Source of the DNA: an uncultured Persicobacter sp.
GTDB lineage: Bacteria > Bacteroidota > Bacteroidia > Cytophagales > Cyclobacteriaceae
Assembly: GCA_947498325.1 (NCBI GenBank)
Contig: CANMKE010000003.1
Span: forward strand, 186,001 to 250,000
DNA length: 64,000 nt
Reading direction: 5' to 3'
Made by a program: the position numbers and the translations under genes
Notes under the pieces: model-generated
Database searches by the model: none
The model's input: only the letters and a program-made list of their open reading frames with translations
What the model was told of the DNA's origin: nothing
Part shown: positions 15,560 to 24,052 of the stretch, piece after piece
How positions within the stretch are numbered: the first letter of the stretch is position 1
How the letters are laid out: each line of letters begins with the position of its first letter

Positions 15560-15800
15560 TCAGCTGTTTCTAATCATAAATTGAAAGATTTTAAGAATCA
15601 GAATCATTCACAAAATCTGTAATAATTATTAAAATTCCTGTTAATTATATCAATTCACTGCTCAAAAATAAAAATTCAACCGAATAACATGATATATATC
15701 AGCAAACAAAAGCATCTTAATGATTGAATAACAAGCCTAAAGGATAGATCAAGCAATGATTCACTTTATCAAAAAAAACAGCTTTTTATCGGTGCAGGGT
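15560..15800. other. Gene-free spacer between upp and hpt
   Basis: Very AT-rich, with stops in all frames and no coding signal. Together with the flanking promoters it makes a 386-base gap between two divergent nucleobase-salvage genes. Confidence 0.5.
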
Positions 15801-15830
15801 TTCAATACTGAAATGAAGCTATTATATTTG
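15801..15830 (+). promoter_or_regulatory. Candidate promoter of hpt
   Basis: TATATTTG at 15823-15830 is a full -7 match, with TTC 19 bases upstream (15801-15803) one base from the TTG of the -33 box. Transcription would start near 15837, inside the following hairpin. Confidence 0.45.
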
Positions 15831-15833
15831 CTT

Positions 15834-15860
15834 GCCCTTAAGCTCATTAAGGGCTTTTTT
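15834..15860 (+). terminator. Terminator-like hairpin directly before hpt
   Basis: GCCCTTAA / TTAAGGGC (8 bp, 5-base loop) plus six T, ending 22 bases before the hpt ATG. No gene lies upstream on this strand for it to terminate. Confidence 0.7.
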
Positions 15861-15882
15861 ATTTTATAAAAATTTCAAGGTG

Positions 15883-16410
15883 ATGATTGTAAAAGACAAG
15901 GCATTCAAGATGTTTATAGATGAGGAGCAATTGGCTCAAGGCATCGAGAAATTAGCGCAACAAATCAATAAGGACTACGAGGGCAGAAAGCCTATTTTCT
16001 TGGCAGTACTGAACGGGTCTTTCATGTTTGCTGCCGACTTGTATCGTCAAACAAATTTAGAATCTACAATATCATTTATTAAGCTGGCCTCTTACGAGAG
16101 CATGAACTCTACAGGTTCTATTAAAGAATTGGTGGGTTTGCAAGGTTCTCTTAAAGGAGAAGATGTAGTGATCATCGAAGATATCGTAGACACTGGCAAC
16201 ACCTTGGAGCATATCATGAACCTTTTGAATGACAAAGGAGTGAAATCTGCTGAGATCGCCACGCTGCTTTATAAGCCTGAAGCTTACAAAAAAGATATTC
16301 CTGTAAAATATGCCGCATTCGAGATCCCCAACAAATTTGTTGTTGGATATGGTCTGGATTACGATGGCCTGGGACGTAACCTCCCAGCTATTTATCAGCT
16401 TGCGGAATAA
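15883..16410 (+). CDS. hpt: Hypoxanthine phosphoribosyltransferase
   Basis: Salvages hypoxanthine (and often guanine) to IMP/GMP with PRPP. 175 residues. The PRPP motif VVIIEDIVDTGNTL is near residues 97-110, and FLAVLNGSFMFAADL is the flexible-loop/PPi-binding block. The frame is open back to 15832, but that start would lie inside a terminator hairpin; the ATG at 15883 gives the usual N-terminus and follows AAGG. It is followed by adk 87 bases downstream on the same strand. Confidence 0.95.
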   Translation: MIVKDKAFKMFIDEEQLAQGIEKLAQQINKDYEGRKPIFLAVLNGSFMFAADLYRQTNLESTISFIKLASYESMNSTGSIKELVGLQGSLKGEDVVIIEDIVDTGNTLEHIMNLLNDKGVKSAEIATLLYKPEAYKKDIPVKYAAFEIPNKFVVGYGLDYDGLGRNLPAIYQLAE

Positions 16411-16497
16411 AAAATTCATTTTTTTAAGGAGTTAATCTCCGAGAGATTTTTAACTTCATACCGAAATAACAATTTCATAATTTAAATTTTTACACTT

Positions 16498-17073
16498 ATG
16501 CTTAATATCGTTCTGTTCGGCCCTCCTGGTGCAGGTAAAGGAACTCAGTCAGAGTTAATGATTGAAAAATATGGTTTGTTACACATCTCTACAGGAGACC
16601 TTTTCCGCAAACACTTAGGCGAAGGAACTGAACTGGGCAAATTGGCCAAAAGCTACATGGACAACGGTAACCTTGTTCCTGATAAAGTAGTGATTGATAT
16701 GGTTGATGATCGCCTGAAAGAGGTAACGGACGCTAAAGGAATCATCTTTGATGGCTTCCCGCGTACTGTGGCACAGGCAGAAGCATTGGATACGCTGATG
16801 AATGGCAAAAACACGCCTATCAGCGGGATGATCGCCTTGGAGGTAGAAGATCAAGAATTGAGAAACCGCATTTTGGAGCGTGGTAAATCTTCAGGACGCG
16901 CGGATGATCAAAGCATTGATAAAATTAACAATCGCATCAGTGTATATAAAGCGGAGACTTTGCCCGTTGCCGAGTATTACAATAAGCAAGGCAAATTGGC
17001 AAGCATCAATGGTGTTGGCTCTATTGAGTCTATCTTTGGCAACATCTGCGAAGCGGTTGAAAAACTTCAATAA
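16498..17073 (+). CDS. adk: Adenylate kinase
   Basis: Interconverts ATP+AMP and 2 ADP. The P-loop GPPGAGKGTQ is at residues 8-17; the AMP-binding THISTGDLFR-like segment (LLHISTGDLFR) and DGFPRTVAQAEAL follow. The lid is the short type (ILERGKSSGRADDQ), without zinc cysteines, which explains the 191-residue length. It ends just before a strong terminator. Confidence 0.97.
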   Translation: MLNIVLFGPPGAGKGTQSELMIEKYGLLHISTGDLFRKHLGEGTELGKLAKSYMDNGNLVPDKVVIDMVDDRLKEVTDAKGIIFDGFPRTVAQAEALDTLMNGKNTPISGMIALEVEDQELRNRILERGKSSGRADDQSIDKINNRISVYKAETLPVAEYYNKQGKLASINGVGSIESIFGNICEAVEKLQ

Positions 17074-17103
17074 TTTCCGTCAGAAATAAACATTGCTGAC
17101 TTT

Positions 17104-17140
17104 ACAGCCCTTTCCTTAGTGGATAGGGCTGTTTTTTTTT
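17104..17140 (+). terminator. Intrinsic terminator of adk
   Basis: ACAGCCCTTTCC / GGATAGGGCTGT stem with one mismatch, followed by nine T. Confidence 0.9.
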
Positions 17141-17307
17141 GCGGAACAGTTTTTGATCCTGATAAAACATTACCCTTAAAATAGTTAGCAACAAAGCAGG
17201 TGACCAAACAGGGAAGATCACCGAAATTTTGGTAACTTGCGGGTTAATTATGCGTTCTGCAACGGCTGAGCGTATCAAATCAAGAAAAAGCACTTAGTTA
17301 TACATAT

Positions 17308-18315
17308 ATGTCAGCTTCAAACTTTATCGATCACGTTCGATTATGCTCCCGTTCCGGCAAAGGCGGTTCCGGTGCAATAAGTTTCCGTAGAGAAAAACAC
17401 GTTCCCCGCGGGGGACCAGATGGTGGTAATGGTGGCCGTGGTGGTCATGTTATCGTTCGGGGAAACTCCCAATTATGGACATTGCTGCATTTGCGTTACC
17501 GCAAGCACATTATCGCTGGAGTTGGAGAATCTGGCGGAGGCATGCGTTCGAGTGGAGCTCAGGGAAAAGATGAAATCATCGAAGTACCATTGGGGACGAT
17601 CATCCGTGATGCTGAAACCAATGAAATCCGTGCAGAAATCACCGAACATGATGAGGAAATCATCATTACCCCCGGTGGGCGAGGTGGCCTCGGCAACGAG
17701 AATTTCAAAACGGCAGTAAATCAAACTCCACGCTTTGCACAGCCTGGCGAACCAGGAATGGAAGAATGGCTGGTTTTGGAGCTGAAACTTTTGGCTGATG
17801 TGGGCCTTGTAGGCTTCCCAAATGCCGGAAAATCCACCCTTCTTTCCAGTATTTCAGCCGCGCGTCCTGAGATTGCAGACTACCCATTTACCACTTTGGT
17901 GCCTAACCTTGGGGTGGTTTCTTATTACGACAACCGCTCATTTGTAATGGCCGATATTCCTGGAATTATCGAAGGAGCGGCAGAAGGAAAAGGGCTTGGC
18001 TTGCGATTTTTACGCCATATTGAGCGTAACTCCATGCTGTTGTTCATGATTCCTGCAGATACCGAGGATGTGCAAGAGGAGTACCGCGTATTGCGTGGTG
18101 AGCTTGAGCAGTACAACCCAGAACTGCTGGATAAACACCACATTCTGGCCATCACCAAAACCGATATGCTGGATGAGGAAATGATGGAGGAATTCAAAGA
18201 AGATCTTCCTGAAGGAGTAAAAACACTCTTTATTTCATCAATTACACAAACTAACTTAGATCAATTAAAAGATGCTATCTGGCAAGGGCTGAATGCTCCT
18301 GAAGATGACAAATAG
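17308..18315 (+). CDS. obg: GTPase Obg/CgtA
   Basis: Essential ribosome-associated GTPase involved in 50S maturation and stress control. The glycine-rich Obg fold occupies residues 1-157 (GGPDGGNGGRGG, GGRGGLGNENF). The G domain shows G1 GFPNAGKST near 168, switch region YPFTTLVPNLG, G3 DIPGIIEGAAEGKGLG, and G4 as TKTD. 335 residues, so it lacks the long C-terminal OCT extension. It is preceded by its own spacer after the adk terminator. Confidence 0.97.
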   Translation: MSASNFIDHVRLCSRSGKGGSGAISFRREKHVPRGGPDGGNGGRGGHVIVRGNSQLWTLLHLRYRKHIIAGVGESGGGMRSSGAQGKDEIIEVPLGTIIRDAETNEIRAEITEHDEEIIITPGGRGGLGNENFKTAVNQTPRFAQPGEPGMEEWLVLELKLLADVGLVGFPNAGKSTLLSSISAARPEIADYPFTTLVPNLGVVSYYDNRSFVMADIPGIIEGAAEGKGLGLRFLRHIERNSMLLFMIPADTEDVQEEYRVLRGELEQYNPELLDKHHILAITKTDMLDEEMMEEFKEDLPEGVKTLFISSITQTNLDQLKDAIWQGLNAPEDDK

Positions 18316-18425
18316 CTCATTTTGGCAGATTTATGTCAGTCATTTTAGACAATTTGACATATTTCTCCAATTGGCAAATTAATTGAGATAAGAATTCATG
18401 TAGATAATTTAACCATTTTTTAGTA

Positions 18426-19028
18426 ATGGCAGAAAATACTGTAAACGAAGAGGAAAAAAACGTACAGGGCGAAGAAACTACAAAGGAGCAAGTAGAGCAA
18501 CCTGTAGCGGAAAACGAAACCACTCAAGAGGAAAACACTGAAGCACCTCAAGAGGAAGTACAAGAAGAAGTTGCTGAAGTCGATGCTTTAAAGGCCGAGG
18601 TTCAGGAGCAAAAAGACAAGTATTTGCGTCTGTATTCTGAATTTGACAACTTTCGCCGCCGTACGGCAAAAGAAAAATTGGACTTGGTACAAAATGCCAA
18701 CGAAAAATTGATCGGTGAGCTGTTGTCTGTTGTTGATAACTTTGATCGTGCAAACGACAATTTCAACGAAGAAATGGATGCCAAATCTGTTCATGAAGGT
18801 GCAGTATTGATCTCTAAAAATTTGAAATCAATCTTAGAAAAGTTCGGACTGACTCCCATTGAAACGGAGAAGGGCGACGCCTTCGATACGGACATTCATG
18901 ATGCGATTACGGAAATTCCTGTTCCCGAAGAGGAGCTGAAAGGCAAGGTTTTCGACGTAGTTGGTAAAGGATATAAGCTTAACGACAAGGTCATTCGCTT
19001 CGCGAAGGTTGTTGTGGGCGCAAAATAA
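18426..19028 (+). CDS. grpE: Nucleotide exchange factor GrpE
   Basis: Releases ADP from DnaK. 200 residues: an acidic, Glu/Gln-rich N-terminal tail (1-55), a long coiled coil (about 56-110), and the beta-wing domain ending VGKGYKLNDKVIRFAKVVVG, the family signature. It is followed by dnaJ 101 bases downstream; dnaK is not in this window. Confidence 0.96.
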   Translation: MAENTVNEEEKNVQGEETTKEQVEQPVAENETTQEENTEAPQEEVQEEVAEVDALKAEVQEQKDKYLRLYSEFDNFRRRTAKEKLDLVQNANEKLIGELLSVVDNFDRANDNFNEEMDAKSVHEGAVLISKNLKSILEKFGLTPIETEKGDAFDTDIHDAITEIPVPEEELKGKVFDVVGKGYKLNDKVIRFAKVVVGAK

Positions 19029-19129
19029 ATTTAAAAAGAATCGAGTTTTAGTCGGTTGCACTTCAGGGCACAGGGTCAATATCCTTTGCCCTGAAATGCA
19101 CCACTTACGCTTTAATCCATATTTAGCAA

Positions 19130-20284
19130 ATGGCCAAAAGAGATTATTACGAGGTATTAGGGCTGCAAAAGGGCGCTTCCGAAGCGGAAATCAAGAAAGC
19201 ATACCGCAAGGTAGCGATCAAGTATCACCCTGATAAAAACCCTGATAACCCAGAGGCAGAAGAAAAATTTAAGGAAGCAGCTGAGGCTTATGAAGTCCTT
19301 AGTGATGCTCAGAAACGTCAGCGTTACGACCAGTTCGGCCACCAGGGAATGGGTGGCGGAGGCTTCGGCGGTGGCGGAGGCATGAATATGGACGACATCT
19401 TCTCGCAATTCGGAGACATCTTCGGTGGCGGTGGTGGCAGCCCATTCGACAGCTTCTTCGGTGGCGGTGGTGGCGGAGGCGGACGTCCTCGTCAGCGTCG
19501 TGGCACCAACTTGCGCATCAAACTCAAGCTAACGCTTGAAGAGATGGCACATGGTGTAGAGAAGAAAATCAAGGTGAAGCGCCAGGATGCATGTAACAGC
19601 TGTGGCGGTAACGGGTCAAAGAATGGCTCATCACTTCGCACTTGCCCTACCTGTCAGGGTACGGGACAGGTTCAGAAGATCGTCAATACCATGTTGGGGC
19701 AAATGCGTTCAGCATCTACTTGTCCGAACTGTAACGGCTCGGGACAAATGGTAGATCAGCACTGCGACAGTTGTCGTGGGGCAGGTGTTGAAATCAAAGA
19801 GGAGGTCATCACGGTAAAAATCCCTGCAGGGGTTTCTGAAGGAATGCAATTGTCCATGAGCGGCAAAGGTAATGCGCCTAAAGGTGGTGGAATTCCTGGT
19901 GATTTACTGATCGTGATCGAAGAGATTCCACATGAGTCACTGAAGCGTGAAGGTAACAATGTTGTTTATGAATTGTACGTGAACTTCGCTGATGCTGCTT
20001 TGGGAACACACGTTGAAGTACCAACGATTGATGGTAAAGTGAAGATCAAGATCGAGGAAGGCACACAATCTGGCAAGATTCTTCGCCTGAGAGGTAAAGG
20101 TTTCCGCGACATCAATGGCTATGGCACAGGCGATCAGTTGATTCATGTTAATGTCTGGACACCTCAGCATTTGTCTAAAGAGGAAAAAGAGATGCTTGAA
20201 AAACTGCGCACTGCCGACAACTTCCAGCCAGACCCAGGCAAGAAAGAAAAAGGCTTCTTCGAAAGAATGCGTGAGTTCTTTTAA
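19130..20284 (+). CDS. dnaJ: Chaperone DnaJ
   Basis: Hsp40 co-chaperone that delivers substrates to DnaK and stimulates its ATPase. J domain with the HPD motif (IKYHPDKNP, near residue 33); a long Gly/Phe linker with repeated GGGGG; then four zinc-binding repeats [24 protein letters not shown] and CDSCRGAG; then the C-terminal substrate domain. 384 residues, full type I DnaJ. Probably co-transcribed with grpE, and ended by a strong terminator. Confidence 0.98.
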   Translation: MAKRDYYEVLGLQKGASEAEIKKAYRKVAIKYHPDKNPDNPEAEEKFKEAAEAYEVLSDAQKRQRYDQFGHQGMGGGGFGGGGGMNMDDIFSQFGDIFGGGGGSPFDSFFGGGGGGGGRPRQRRGTNLRIKLKLTLEEMAHGVEKKIKVKRQDACNSCGGNGSKNGSSLRTCPTCQGTGQVQKIVNTMLGQMRSASTCPNCNGSGQMVDQHCDSCRGAGVEIKEEVITVKIPAGVSEGMQLSMSGKGNAPKGGGIPGDLLIVIEEIPHESLKREGNNVVYELYVNFADAALGTHVEVPTIDGKVKIKIEEGTQSGKILRLRGKGFRDINGYGTGDQLIHVNVWTPQHLSKEEKEMLEKLRTADNFQPDPGKKEKGFFERMREFF

Positions 20285-20310
20285 TAGAAACTGATCAATA
20301 GAAATACAAA

Positions 20311-20346
20311 ACAGCCCTTACATTTAGTTGTAAGGGCTGTTTTTTG
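20311..20346 (+). terminator. Intrinsic terminator of grpE-dnaJ
   Basis: ACAGCCCTTACA / TGTAAGGGCTGT, 12-bp stem with a 6-base loop and a T run, 26 bases after the dnaJ stop. Confidence 0.92.
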
Positions 20347-20373
20347 TTAAGTCCTGCTTAACAACATTAGATC

Positions 20374-20435
20374 GTTCAAGCGTCTCGCTTGGACTGATTT
20401 TCACGAACACCCTGCCCCAAGCGAAGTGCTTGAAC
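20374..20435. repeat. 62-bp interrupted palindrome in the dnaJ/ABC gap
   Basis: GTTCAAGC (20374-20381) pairs with GCTTGAAC (20428-20435), and TCGCTTGG (20385-20392) pairs with CCAAGCGA (20417-20424), separated by a 3x3 internal loop that can add two G-U pairs. The 24-base loop carries ACCCTG, which matches CAGGGT just outside. There is no T run, so it is not a simple terminator; a REP-like element or structured RNA is possible. Confidence 0.6.
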
Positions 20436-20461
20436 CAGGGTAAAAATTATACTCCTTAAAA

Positions 20462-21763
20462 TCAATACTTCATCCGTGCCCATTTGAGCAATACCCGATA
20501 ATTCACTTTTGAGCCGTTCATCAGAATTCCGATACGGTAAATGCGGGCAGCCAACCAAGTGGTGAATATAAAGCCGCCAACGAGTAAAATCATTGAAAGG
20601 GCCAATTGCCAGATCGGTACGCCAAAAGGAACGCGCATCATCATCACGATCGGTGAGGTGAAAGGGATCATCGACATCCAAAAAGCAAAAGTGCCGTGCG
20701 GATCCTGAATCACGACCGTCAGAGAAATAATAGCGAACAGCAAAGGCATACTCAGCGGAAACATGAATTGCTGATAGTCACCATCCTGATCTACGGTAGA
20801 ACCTACTGCGGCGAACAATGCGGCGTATAGCAGGTAGCCACCAAGGAAATAGAAGATAAAGGAGAAGGCGATCAATCCAAAATTCATCGTCATGAGTGCG
20901 TCCATCATTTGCGGCACACCATCAGCTGTTGCAGCCACCATGGCAGGGTCGGCCATCGCGGGAGCACTTGGCCCTACGCTCACACCCGTCAGGATGGCAA
21001 TCAGGGTGGTCAGCCCGAAGGAAAGCACGATCCAGATCAAAAACTGAGTAAGCACCACGCCTGCTACCCCAATAATTTTCCCCATCATCAGTTGAAAAGG
21101 TCGCACAGAAGAGATGATCACCTCCACAATACGATTGGACTTCTCTTCAATCACCCCACGCATCACCTGCGTTCCATACAGAAAGATGAAGAAGTAAATC
21201 ATGAAAGCACCGATATAACCAATCACGGTTGCGGCCTCCGAATGACTCTCGGCTTCGTCACCATCAGGGGTAACATTCACCGTCCGGATGCCCACATCAG
21301 GGTTCAGTTTCGCCAGCCACTCCTTCGACAAGCCCGATTCTTTCAGCTTCTCTTCCTGCAATTTCTGCGAAACCACCTTGCGGATTTGCTGCTTCAAAGA
21401 AATACCCGGGTTCACTTCAGAGAAATACATCAGGTTCACATCCTCGCCCTTAACAAGCCTTGGAATCAACAATAATCCGTCATAATCCCCCGCTTCAAGC
21501 TCTTCCTTGGCATCCTCCACGCTCAACTTTTCATAGACAAACGCCACATCACTTGATTTATTTTCCGTGAAAGCCTGCGCAAACATACCCGATTGATCAA
21601 TCACATGCACCGTCTTGCTTTCCGGTCCGCTTTGTGCCAACCAAATCGGCACTGCCCACATCGCTACAAACAACAACGGCCCCAAGAGGGTCATCACCAC
21701 AAAAGACTTTTTCCGCACACGGGTCAGATATTCCCGCTTTATAATTAACAATACCTTATCCAT
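20462..21763 (-). CDS. ABC transporter permease (NatB-like exporter subunit)
   Basis: 433-residue ABC-2 type permease. One N-terminal helix (about 20-42) is followed by a large extracytoplasmic domain (to about 175) and five to six helices in the C-terminal half, the layout of NatB-like Na+ exporters and related efflux permeases. The segment RGVIEEKSNRIVEVIISSVRPFQLMMGKIIG is the conserved coupling region of the family. Its start codon shares one base with the stop of the ATPase gene (TAATG), so the two are translationally coupled. Substrate unknown. Confidence 0.88.
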   Translation of the reverse strand: MDKVLLIIKREYLTRVRKKSFVVMTLLGPLLFVAMWAVPIWLAQSGPESKTVHVIDQSGMFAQAFTENKSSDVAFVYEKLSVEDAKEELEAGDYDGLLLIPRLVKGEDVNLMYFSEVNPGISLKQQIRKVVSQKLQEEKLKESGLSKEWLAKLNPDVGIRTVNVTPDGDEAESHSEAATVIGYIGAFMIYFFIFLYGTQVMRGVIEEKSNRIVEVIISSVRPFQLMMGKIIGVAGVVLTQFLIWIVLSFGLTTLIAILTGVSVGPSAPAMADPAMVAATADGVPQMMDALMTMNFGLIAFSFIFYFLGGYLLYAALFAAVGSTVDQDGDYQQFMFPLSMPLLFAIISLTVVIQDPHGTFAFWMSMIPFTSPIVMMMRVPFGVPIWQLALSMILLVGGFIFTTWLAARIYRIGILMNGSKVNYRVLLKWARMKY

Positions 21764-22686
21764 TAGACCGATTTTTCATTAGCCGAAGCAGGGCTAACGT
21801 GTTGAATAAATATTTCACTCATCGAAGGAATGATTTCCTCGAAATGTACCACGGGCACCTGGTCAATGACCAGTTTCAGCAAATCATTGCCCTTTTGTTC
21901 CTCCTTCAGCTGAAACAATGTTTCATGCTGCCCATGCGCTAAAGGTTGCTGATGAAGCACCTCAAAAGGGCTCGTCAATTGTACGGGGCTCTCGGTAATC
22001 AACTGATAACGGTTGCCTTTATGTGCCTTTTTCACCGCCCATTTATTGCCTTCGAGTACTTTCTCCGATTTATTGATCAATGCAATATCATCACATAATT
22101 CCTCCACCGACTCCATGCGGTGGGTTGAAAGCATTACGGTACAGCCTCGGTCACGCAAGCCCAGTATTTCATCCCGAATCAGGTTGGCGTTTACGGGGTC
22201 AAAGCCAGAAAAGGGCTCATCGAGGATCAGGAATTCTGGTTCATGAATCACCGTCGAGATAAACTGTACTTTTTGCGCCATCCCTTTGGAGAGGTCCTCC
22301 ACCGCTTTATCGATCCAGGTCTTCAGCTCCAGTTTCTCGAGCCAATAGTTGATTTTTTGTGCGGCATCGTGCTTACTCAAGCCTTTCAGCCGTGCAAGGT
22401 ACATCAGCTGCTCGCCAATTTTCATCTTTTTATACAGCCCCCGTTCTTCGGGCAGGTAGCCAATTTTTGAAATATGATGTGGCTGCAACCGCTCACCATC
22501 AAACAGAATTGTGCCACTGTCGGCATATATAATCTGATTTATTATTCGGATCAAAGTCGATTTCCCCGCACCGTTGGGGCCGAGCAAACCATAAATGCTC
22601 CCTTTGGGAACACTAAGGGATAAGCTTTTCAGGGCCTGATGGTTTTCGTAGGATTTACAAACTTGATCTATTTCTATTAAACTCAT
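21763..22686 (-). CDS. ABC transporter ATP-binding protein (NatA-like)
   Basis: 307-residue ATPase subunit for the permease that follows. Walker A GPNGAGKST near residue 36; Q-loop region YLPEERGLYKKM; signature LSKGMAQKVQ; Walker B FLILDEPFSGFDP; H-loop LSTHR. The EERGLY sequence after the Q-loop and the 80-residue C-terminal extension are typical of the NatA/YhaQ-like exporters of Bacteroidota. One-base overlap with the permease start. Confidence 0.92.
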   Translation of the reverse strand: MSLIEIDQVCKSYENHQALKSLSLSVPKGSIYGLLGPNGAGKSTLIRIINQIIYADSGTILFDGERLQPHHISKIGYLPEERGLYKKMKIGEQLMYLARLKGLSKHDAAQKINYWLEKLELKTWIDKAVEDLSKGMAQKVQFISTVIHEPEFLILDEPFSGFDPVNANLIRDEILGLRDRGCTVMLSTHRMESVEELCDDIALINKSEKVLEGNKWAVKKAHKGNRYQLITESPVQLTSPFEVLHQQPLAHGQHETLFQLKEEQKGNDLLKLVIDQVPVVHFEEIIPSMSEIFIQHVSPASANEKSV

Positions 22687-22861
22687 AAACAGGTTTTAAT
22701 CATTTTGATAGCAATCATAAATAGGTACGAAATCTAAGGGAGATCTTCTAATTATCATTGCAACACATGGATATTTTCGTTGAATTGATTGAAAAAATTC
22801 GTCGAGATCAATAGATTGATAAAGTTTTGTTTTACCTACCATTTTAAAAAAATATAAATTG

Positions 22862-23992
22862 ATGTCTTTTCCTTCAATTTTGAAATACCCGTTGCAAGGA
22901 CTCCTGCTTTGCCTGTTGTCGAACTGTAATGCCTTTGCGCAGGGTAACCGCCCACCTGAGTGGCTTAATAAAATGGTGAAGGTTTCCTCAGAAACCCACG
23001 ACAATGCTGGTACGCTGTGCATGGTGGATTTTCCCAATAAAAACCAGTGGATTGCCGTGGCGGGCTATGCCAACAAGGCTCAGAATGTCCCTGCAATTGC
23101 CAATTACAGCTTTGAGATTGGCAGTATGACCAAGATGTTTATTGCCACGGCTATTTTGCAGCTTCATGAGCAGGGCTTGCTCGATATCAATAAACCGATC
23201 AGTAAATATATTGATGAGCCCTGGGTGAAAAACCTGAACCGCTTTAATAAAAAAGACTGGAGTGATTCGATCAGTATCCGCAGCGTAATGAACCACACGG
23301 CGGGAATTTATGATTACCTTGATGATGGCTCTGACGAGGCTACGATTGAAAAATATGGCTATCAGGGAAGGCTGAAGATTAGCCCTCGGGAGATTATTCG
23401 CACCTCCAACACGCGGGGCAGTTACGGCCCTCCGAACAAAAAATGGCGATACAGCAACACAGGCTATCAGGCCCTGGGGATTTTGATTGAAAAGGTCAGT
23501 GGGCAAAATTATCAGCAATACATTCGGACACATATTCTTCAGCCTGCCAACCTGACCCAAACCTACTTCGGAACAAATATGACCGAACAACAGGCAAAGA
23601 CAAAAATGCAGGGGTACTTTAATGGTCAGAAGATACAAATGTCGTTTTACCTGGCTGGTGCGGCAGGGGAGATCGTCAGTACAATGCCTGATATGGTAAA
23701 GTTTATTCGGGCGTGGTGGCAGGGGGACTTCTTCAGCAAAGCTGAAACCACCCAGCTGTTGCGGAACAGCAGCTTTGTCGGCACAGGCTCTATTGGCCAA
23801 TATGGCTTAGCGAACATGCACCTTTTTAATATTTATGGGCATAGCGGTCAGACTTTCGGTTTTAATGCCTTTGCAGGCATTATTCCTGAAAAAAATATTG
23901 TTGTGATTTGGGTGAGCAATGATTCCCAGGCCAGCGCCTACAGTCCCGTCATCAATATTGCAGATAAGCTTGATCCGCAGGATAAACATTAG
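22862..23992 (+). CDS. Serine hydrolase of the class C beta-lactamase family
   Basis: 376-residue secreted penicillin-binding-protein-like hydrolase. A signal peptide of about 27 residues ends NAFAQ. The nucleophile motif SMTK (in EIGSMTKMF, near 93-96), the second motif YSNTGY (Tyr-x-Asn) and the third HSGQTFG (His-x-Gly in place of KTG) make a complete active site. These enzymes include D-aminopeptidases and esterases; beta-lactamase activity should not be assumed. ATG at 22862 is used; a TTG precedes it. It is divergent from the ABC genes. Confidence 0.85.
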   Translation: MSFPSILKYPLQGLLLCLLSNCNAFAQGNRPPEWLNKMVKVSSETHDNAGTLCMVDFPNKNQWIAVAGYANKAQNVPAIANYSFEIGSMTKMFIATAILQLHEQGLLDINKPISKYIDEPWVKNLNRFNKKDWSDSISIRSVMNHTAGIYDYLDDGSDEATIEKYGYQGRLKISPREIIRTSNTRGSYGPPNKKWRYSNTGYQALGILIEKVSGQNYQQYIRTHILQPANLTQTYFGTNMTEQQAKTKMQGYFNGQKIQMSFYLAGAAGEIVSTMPDMVKFIRAWWQGDFFSKAETTQLLRNSSFVGTGSIGQYGLANMHLFNIYGHSGQTFGFNAFAGIIPEKNIVVIWVSNDSQASAYSPVINIADKLDPQDKH

Positions 23993-24001
23993 GAACAAAA
24001 A

Positions 24002-24038
24002 AATCCTGTACGTTTTAAAGTACAGGATTCTTTTATTT
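24002..24038. terminator. Bidirectional terminator after the serine hydrolase
   Basis: AATCCTGTAC / GTACAGGATT (10-bp perfect stem, 8-base loop) with A and T runs on either side, between two converging genes. Confidence 0.88.
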
Positions 24039-24052
24039 TGGGGGTATTTTAC

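Noticed and set aside
22988-23800. 270-residue open frame on the minus strand
   Set aside because: Antisense to the serine hydrolase, which has a complete set of active-site motifs; the antisense frame has no recognisable motif.
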